Assembly: GCA_902795715.1 (NCBI GenBank)
Contig: CADBME010000053.1
Coordinates: forward strand, 1-15,456
DNA length: 15,456 bases
Direction of reading: 5' to 3'
DNA from: an uncultured Lachnospiraceae bacterium
Lineage (GTDB): Bacteria; Bacillota_A; Clostridia; Lachnospirales; Lachnospiraceae
The position numbers were made by a program, and so were the translations under genes. The notes below the pieces were generated by a model, which was not told the DNA's origin, did not search any database, and saw nothing but the letters and a program-made list of their open reading frames with translations. Positions 12,800-15,456 of this stretch are shown piece after piece. Within the stretch, counting starts at the first letter, position 1; each line of letters begins with the position of its first letter.

Positions 12800-14705
12800 A
12801 AAATCTTCAAAGCGGATAAGATTCCTGGCCTGGCTTTCCTGCATAGTCCTCTGTTCAGGCCTTGTTTGCGGCTGTCAAAAGAAAAAGGAAGAGAAATCCA
12901 GCCACACCGTCCGGATTGAGAGTCGGGCTGTTGAGAGAGGAATGTTGGAGATCAGTACCGACTATATCGGCACCCTGTCACCCAATATTTCCATCGGGGT
13001 GGTTCCTTTTGTGTCGGCCAATGTGAAGAAGGTCTATGTCAAAGTCGGTGACCGGGTTAAGGCCGGTCAGGCCTTATGCCAGCTGGATGACAAATCAGCG
13101 GATCTTTCGGTTCAGACGGCCGAAGATGCGGTCAACAGTGCCAAAGCCGGCAAGGATGCAGCAGAACTCCAGACCCGGTCCGGTAAGATTCAGGCGGATT
13201 CCAGTGTGAAAACTTTGAAAAAGACCCTGAAGAGCTACAAAGACGCTTTAAAGACGGCCCAAAATCAGAAAAAGAAGCTTCAGAATTCCAGAAAAAGTCT
13301 CAAGCAGGCACAGAGTGTGGCACAAAGTGCCTATGTCAATGCTAAAAAGAGATATAAGACAGCCGAGAATCTGCTGATTCAGTTTGAGTCATTTTTGAAC
13401 GATAATCCTGACTGCAAGACAACGCCCGGGCTGATGACAGCTGCCTCCTCCGTCTCTCCGGATCCCTCGGATTATATCACCGATCCTGCAGGCGGTTCCG
13501 GGAATGGATCTTCTGCCCCTGCCGGGTCGGATCCCGGTGCCGGATCTGGAGCGGTTTCGGATGGAAATACTGGCTCTGGGGGCGATGGTGGTGTCGGCAG
13601 TAGCCAGGGAAACAGCGGTACAGATGGCAGCGATAGCGGAGGAAGCGGCACAGGAGAGAGCAGTCCGGATGCCGGTGATTCCGTCGGCAGTGGCTCAGAC
13701 AGCAGTGATTCCGCCGGTAATGATTCCCAACAGGGGAATTCCGGTTCCGCACCCACAGCTGCCCCTTCCGATGATCCTGCAAAGCGCCAGCAGGCCGGGA
13801 TTCTCCTTAACGCTCTCAACCAGGCAGGTCTGACGGTAGAGTATCTGAGTGCTACCGGTCTGAATTCTCTGCGAGAGGATATGAACGACAGCGAGACAGC
13901 TTACACGACTACGGTCTCCAGTGCCGGCCAGCTTGATGCTGGCATTGCCAGCCTGAACACCAGCATTTCCCAGCTGAAAGCCCAGATTTCCGCTACGGAA
14001 GACAGTCTGGCCCAGGCCAGGAAGATGGCAGATCTGGCCGGGGCAGGCAGCGAGGTTTACGATGCCCAGATCAAGGCGGCCCAGACCGGCGTGGAAGCGG
14101 CAAAGTATCAGAAAGATATGTACAGGCTGACATCACCGATCGATGGTGTGGTCGAAGATGTTACCGTAAAAAAAGACAATCTGGCAGCCCAGGGCATGGC
14201 AGCCTTTACTATTGTGGAAAAGGAGTCCATGGTCGCTACATTCTATGTGACAGATGAGGTCAGTCATTTCTTAAAGATAGGCGATCCGGTGGATGTAGTC
14301 ACGGAAGACCAGAAGGAAGACAAGAAGCAGGCAGGTATGGCAGCCGGTCACATTACCATGATCGGCACGGCAGCTGATCCCCAGAAAGGCCTGTTTAAGG
14401 TGGAAGCCGAGATCCTTTCCGTGGGAAGGATCCACCTGTCCGGAGGAACCAGTGTGAGACTTTCCCTGGTCAGCAATGCGGTAGATAATCAGCTGCTTAT
14501 TCCATATGACTCGGTTTATTATGACAGCGGACAGGCTTACGTCTATCGTATTATCGATGACAAGGCCGTCCGGACCGATATTTCAACAGGCCTTTTTAAC
14601 CAGGATGAGATTGTGGTGACAGAAGGCCTTCGCGAAGGTGACAGCATTGTTACGACCTGGGCATCCGGTCTCAAGGATGGAGCCAGGGTAGAAATAGCAA
14701 AATGA
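12783..14705 (+). CDS. RND efflux pump adaptor lipoprotein (membrane fusion protein) with a Gly/Ser-rich insertion
   Basis: This is the adaptor subunit of a resistance-nodulation-division pump. The 640 residues are far longer than the usual 350-420. A basic N-terminus and hydrophobic core lead to VCGC, with Cys31 the likely lipid anchor. Half-lipoyl motifs are at about 81-102 (VKKVYVKVGDRVKAGQALC) and 449-471 (LTSPIDGVVEDVTVKKDN), with a Lys/Gln-rich coiled coil at about 103-205 and its return helix at about 380-445. Beta-barrel and membrane-proximal domains follow (MVATFYVTDEV, VRLSLVSNAVDN, LLIPYDSVYY, VVTEGLREGDSIV). Residues 234-332 are almost entirely Gly, Ser, Asp, Pro, Ala and Asn and lie between the two hairpin helices. 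The start has AAAGGAG at 12769-12775. It overlaps marR and precedes the permease by 32 nt, so this is one operon. Confidence 0.93.
   Translation: MRMKNRKSSKRIRFLAWLSCIVLCSGLVCGCQKKKEEKSSHTVRIESRAVERGMLEISTDYIGTLSPNISIGVVPFVSANVKKVYVKVGDRVKAGQALCQLDDKSADLSVQTAEDAVNSAKAGKDAAELQTRSGKIQADSSVKTLKKTLKSYKDALKTAQNQKKKLQNSRKSLKQAQSVAQSAYVNAKKRYKTAENLLIQFESFLNDNPDCKTTPGLMTAASSVSPDPSDYITDPAGGSGNGSSAPAGSDPGAGSGAVSDGNTGSGGDGGVGSSQGNSGTDGSDSGGSGTGESSPDAGDSVGSGSDSSDSAGNDSQQGNSGSAPTAAPSDDPAKRQQAGILLNALNQAGLTVEYLSATGLNSLREDMNDSETAYTTTVSSAGQLDAGIASLNTSISQLKAQISATEDSLAQARKMADLAGAGSEVYDAQIKAAQTGVEAAKYQKDMYRLTSPIDGVVEDVTVKKDNLAAQGMAAFTIVEKESMVATFYVTDEVSHFLKIGDPVDVVTEDQKEDKKQAGMAAGHITMIGTAADPQKGLFKVEAEILSVGRIHLSGGTSVRLSLVSNAVDNQLLIPYDSVYYDSGQAYVYRIIDDKAVRTDISTGLFNQDEIVVTEGLREGDSIVTTWASGLKDGARVEIAK
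13482..13778 (+). repeat. Low-complexity Gly/Ser/Asp coding segment in the adaptor gene
   Basis: This in-frame stretch codes for about 99 residues built from GSG, GNS, DSG and similar units without a strict period. The imperfect repetition at DNA level suggests expansion and contraction by slippage. It also produces long meaningless open frames on both strands (for example 13472-13819 minus and 13504-13833 plus). Confidence 0.85.
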
Positions 14706-14737
14706 TCTTTTAGGGATCCACTGCTGGAGGACAAGAA

Positions 14738-15456
14738 ATGAGTTTGACAAAACTGGTGCTGCGGCGGCCGGTCACCACAGCCCTTTTGGTACTGGGTATT
14801 GCCGTGTTCGGCTTGATTGCCATACTAAGTTTTGACATGGAGTTGATGCCGGATATCCAGATGCCTATGATGCTGGTCACTACAGTTTATCCGGGAGCCA
14901 ATCCGGACAGTATCGAAAAGCTGGTCACCAAAAAGATTGAGGACTCCGGAAGTGCATTGTCCGGCGTAGAGCAGGTATTATCCTACTCCTACAGCAATTA
15001 TTCCATGGTTGCCCTGACTTACGGTTATGATATGGATATGAACGATGCCTACACGGACCTGTCAGCCGCCCTGGATGCCCTGGACCTGCCGGATGAATGC
15101 CAGGATCCTCTGATCATACAGATGGACGTCAATGCCATTGACACCATGACCATCTCGGTGACCAATGACGGATCTTCGGATATGATGGCCTACATAGAGG
15201 ATACCATGGTTCCCAGTCTGGAAGCTGTTCCCGATGTAGCCAGGGTTGAGGTGGATGGTGGACGGGAGAACTATGTCCGGGTCCAGCTTAACGAGCAGAA
15301 GATGAACCAGTACGGACTGAATATATCCTCCATCAGTCAGACCATAGGCATGACCCAGTATAATGTACCGGCAGGTAATATCAGTGCCGGAAGTCAGGAT
15401 ATCTCTGTGAATACCAGCGCAGAGTACCTGTCCCTTGACGACATAAGAAACACCAC
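14738..15456 (+). CDS. RND-family efflux transporter permease (AcrB/HAE1-like), truncated by the window end
   Basis: This is the inner-membrane proton-driven pump subunit partnered with the upstream adaptor. It starts at ATG 14738 with GGAGG at 14726-14730 and runs open to the edge, 239 codons of an expected 1000 or more. The N-terminus MSLTKLVLRRPVTTALLVLG leads into transmembrane helix 1 and then FDMELMPDIQMPMMLVTTVY, followed by PGANPDSIEKLVTKKIED, the standard start of the porter domain. SGVEQVLSYSYSNYSMVALTYGYDMD matches the first porter subdomain, and VARVEVDGGRENYVRVQLNE with MNQYGLNISSI matches the second. The catalytic transmembrane Asp residues and second half are outside the window. 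Its substrate cannot be told; RND pumps of monoderm Firmicutes carry drugs, lipids or peptides. Confidence 0.95.
   Translation, partial: MSLTKLVLRRPVTTALLVLGIAVFGLIAILSFDMELMPDIQMPMMLVTTVYPGANPDSIEKLVTKKIEDSGSALSGVEQVLSYSYSNYSMVALTYGYDMDMNDAYTDLSAALDALDLPDECQDPLIIQMDVNAIDTMTISVTNDGSSDMMAYIEDTMVPSLEAVPDVARVEVDGGRENYVRVQLNEQKMNQYGLNISSISQTIGMTQYNVPAGNISAGSQDISVNTSAEYLSLDDIRNT

Noticed and set aside
13472..13833. Extra open frames on both strands in the adaptor gene (Pro/Ser-rich, His/Arg-rich and Ala/Val-rich)
   Set aside because: They arise from the low-complexity Gly/Ser/Asp coding stretch and have no start signals.

Overview
The window looks like chromosome from a low-to-mid GC Firmicute, most likely a gut Lachnospiraceae or related Clostridia. 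The reasons are the strong AGGAGG-type ribosome binding sites before nearly every gene, the TTGACA/TATAAT promoters, the lipoprotein signal peptides, the livJ-H-M-G-F order, AsnA next to AsnRS, and an RND pump whose adaptor is a lipoprotein. The genus cannot be fixed from sequence alone. I see no rRNA, tRNA, CRISPR, phage or transposase gene.

Layout. Bases 1-236 hold the C-terminal end of an unidentified protein, with a weak resemblance to patatin-like proteins. glmS (370-2208) follows. It converges on a small ArsC/Spx-family thioredoxin-fold gene (2301-2654, minus strand). The 92-nt gap between them is almost filled by an 84-nt REP/MITE-like element, a perfect 37-bp inverted repeat in which each arm is itself a hairpin. 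A divergent promoter region (2655-2972) then leads into a branched-chain amino-acid ABC transporter operon: livJ, livH, livM, livG and livF, with a cytidylate-kinase-like gene as its probable last member, ended by a clear terminator at 8628-8672. The livJ leader contains overlapping hairpins, and a roughly 98-nt imperfect hairpin lies between livJ and livH.

On the minus strand (8724-9245) is a single gene for an unusual 173-residue protein. It has five S-[AS]-S-T-[QM]-x-x-[WY] octapeptide repeats and two short amphipathic segments that resemble bacterial-microcompartment encapsulation peptides. It is transcribed away from asnS (9576-10967), which is followed by asnA (11138-12148). These two genes make asparagine and load it onto tRNA. 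A terminator follows at 12189-12251.

The right end is an efflux module: an OhrR/MgrA-type MarR regulator (12362-12799) behind a near-consensus promoter with a 24-bp palindromic operator, then an RND adaptor lipoprotein (12783-14705) overlapping the regulator gene, then the start of an RND permease (14738 to the window edge). The adaptor has a roughly 100-residue Gly/Ser/Asp-rich insertion in its coiled-coil hairpin, where diderm homologues contact TolC. The strongest leads are the repeat protein, this insertion, the livJ-livH structured RNA, and the control region of the efflux operon.
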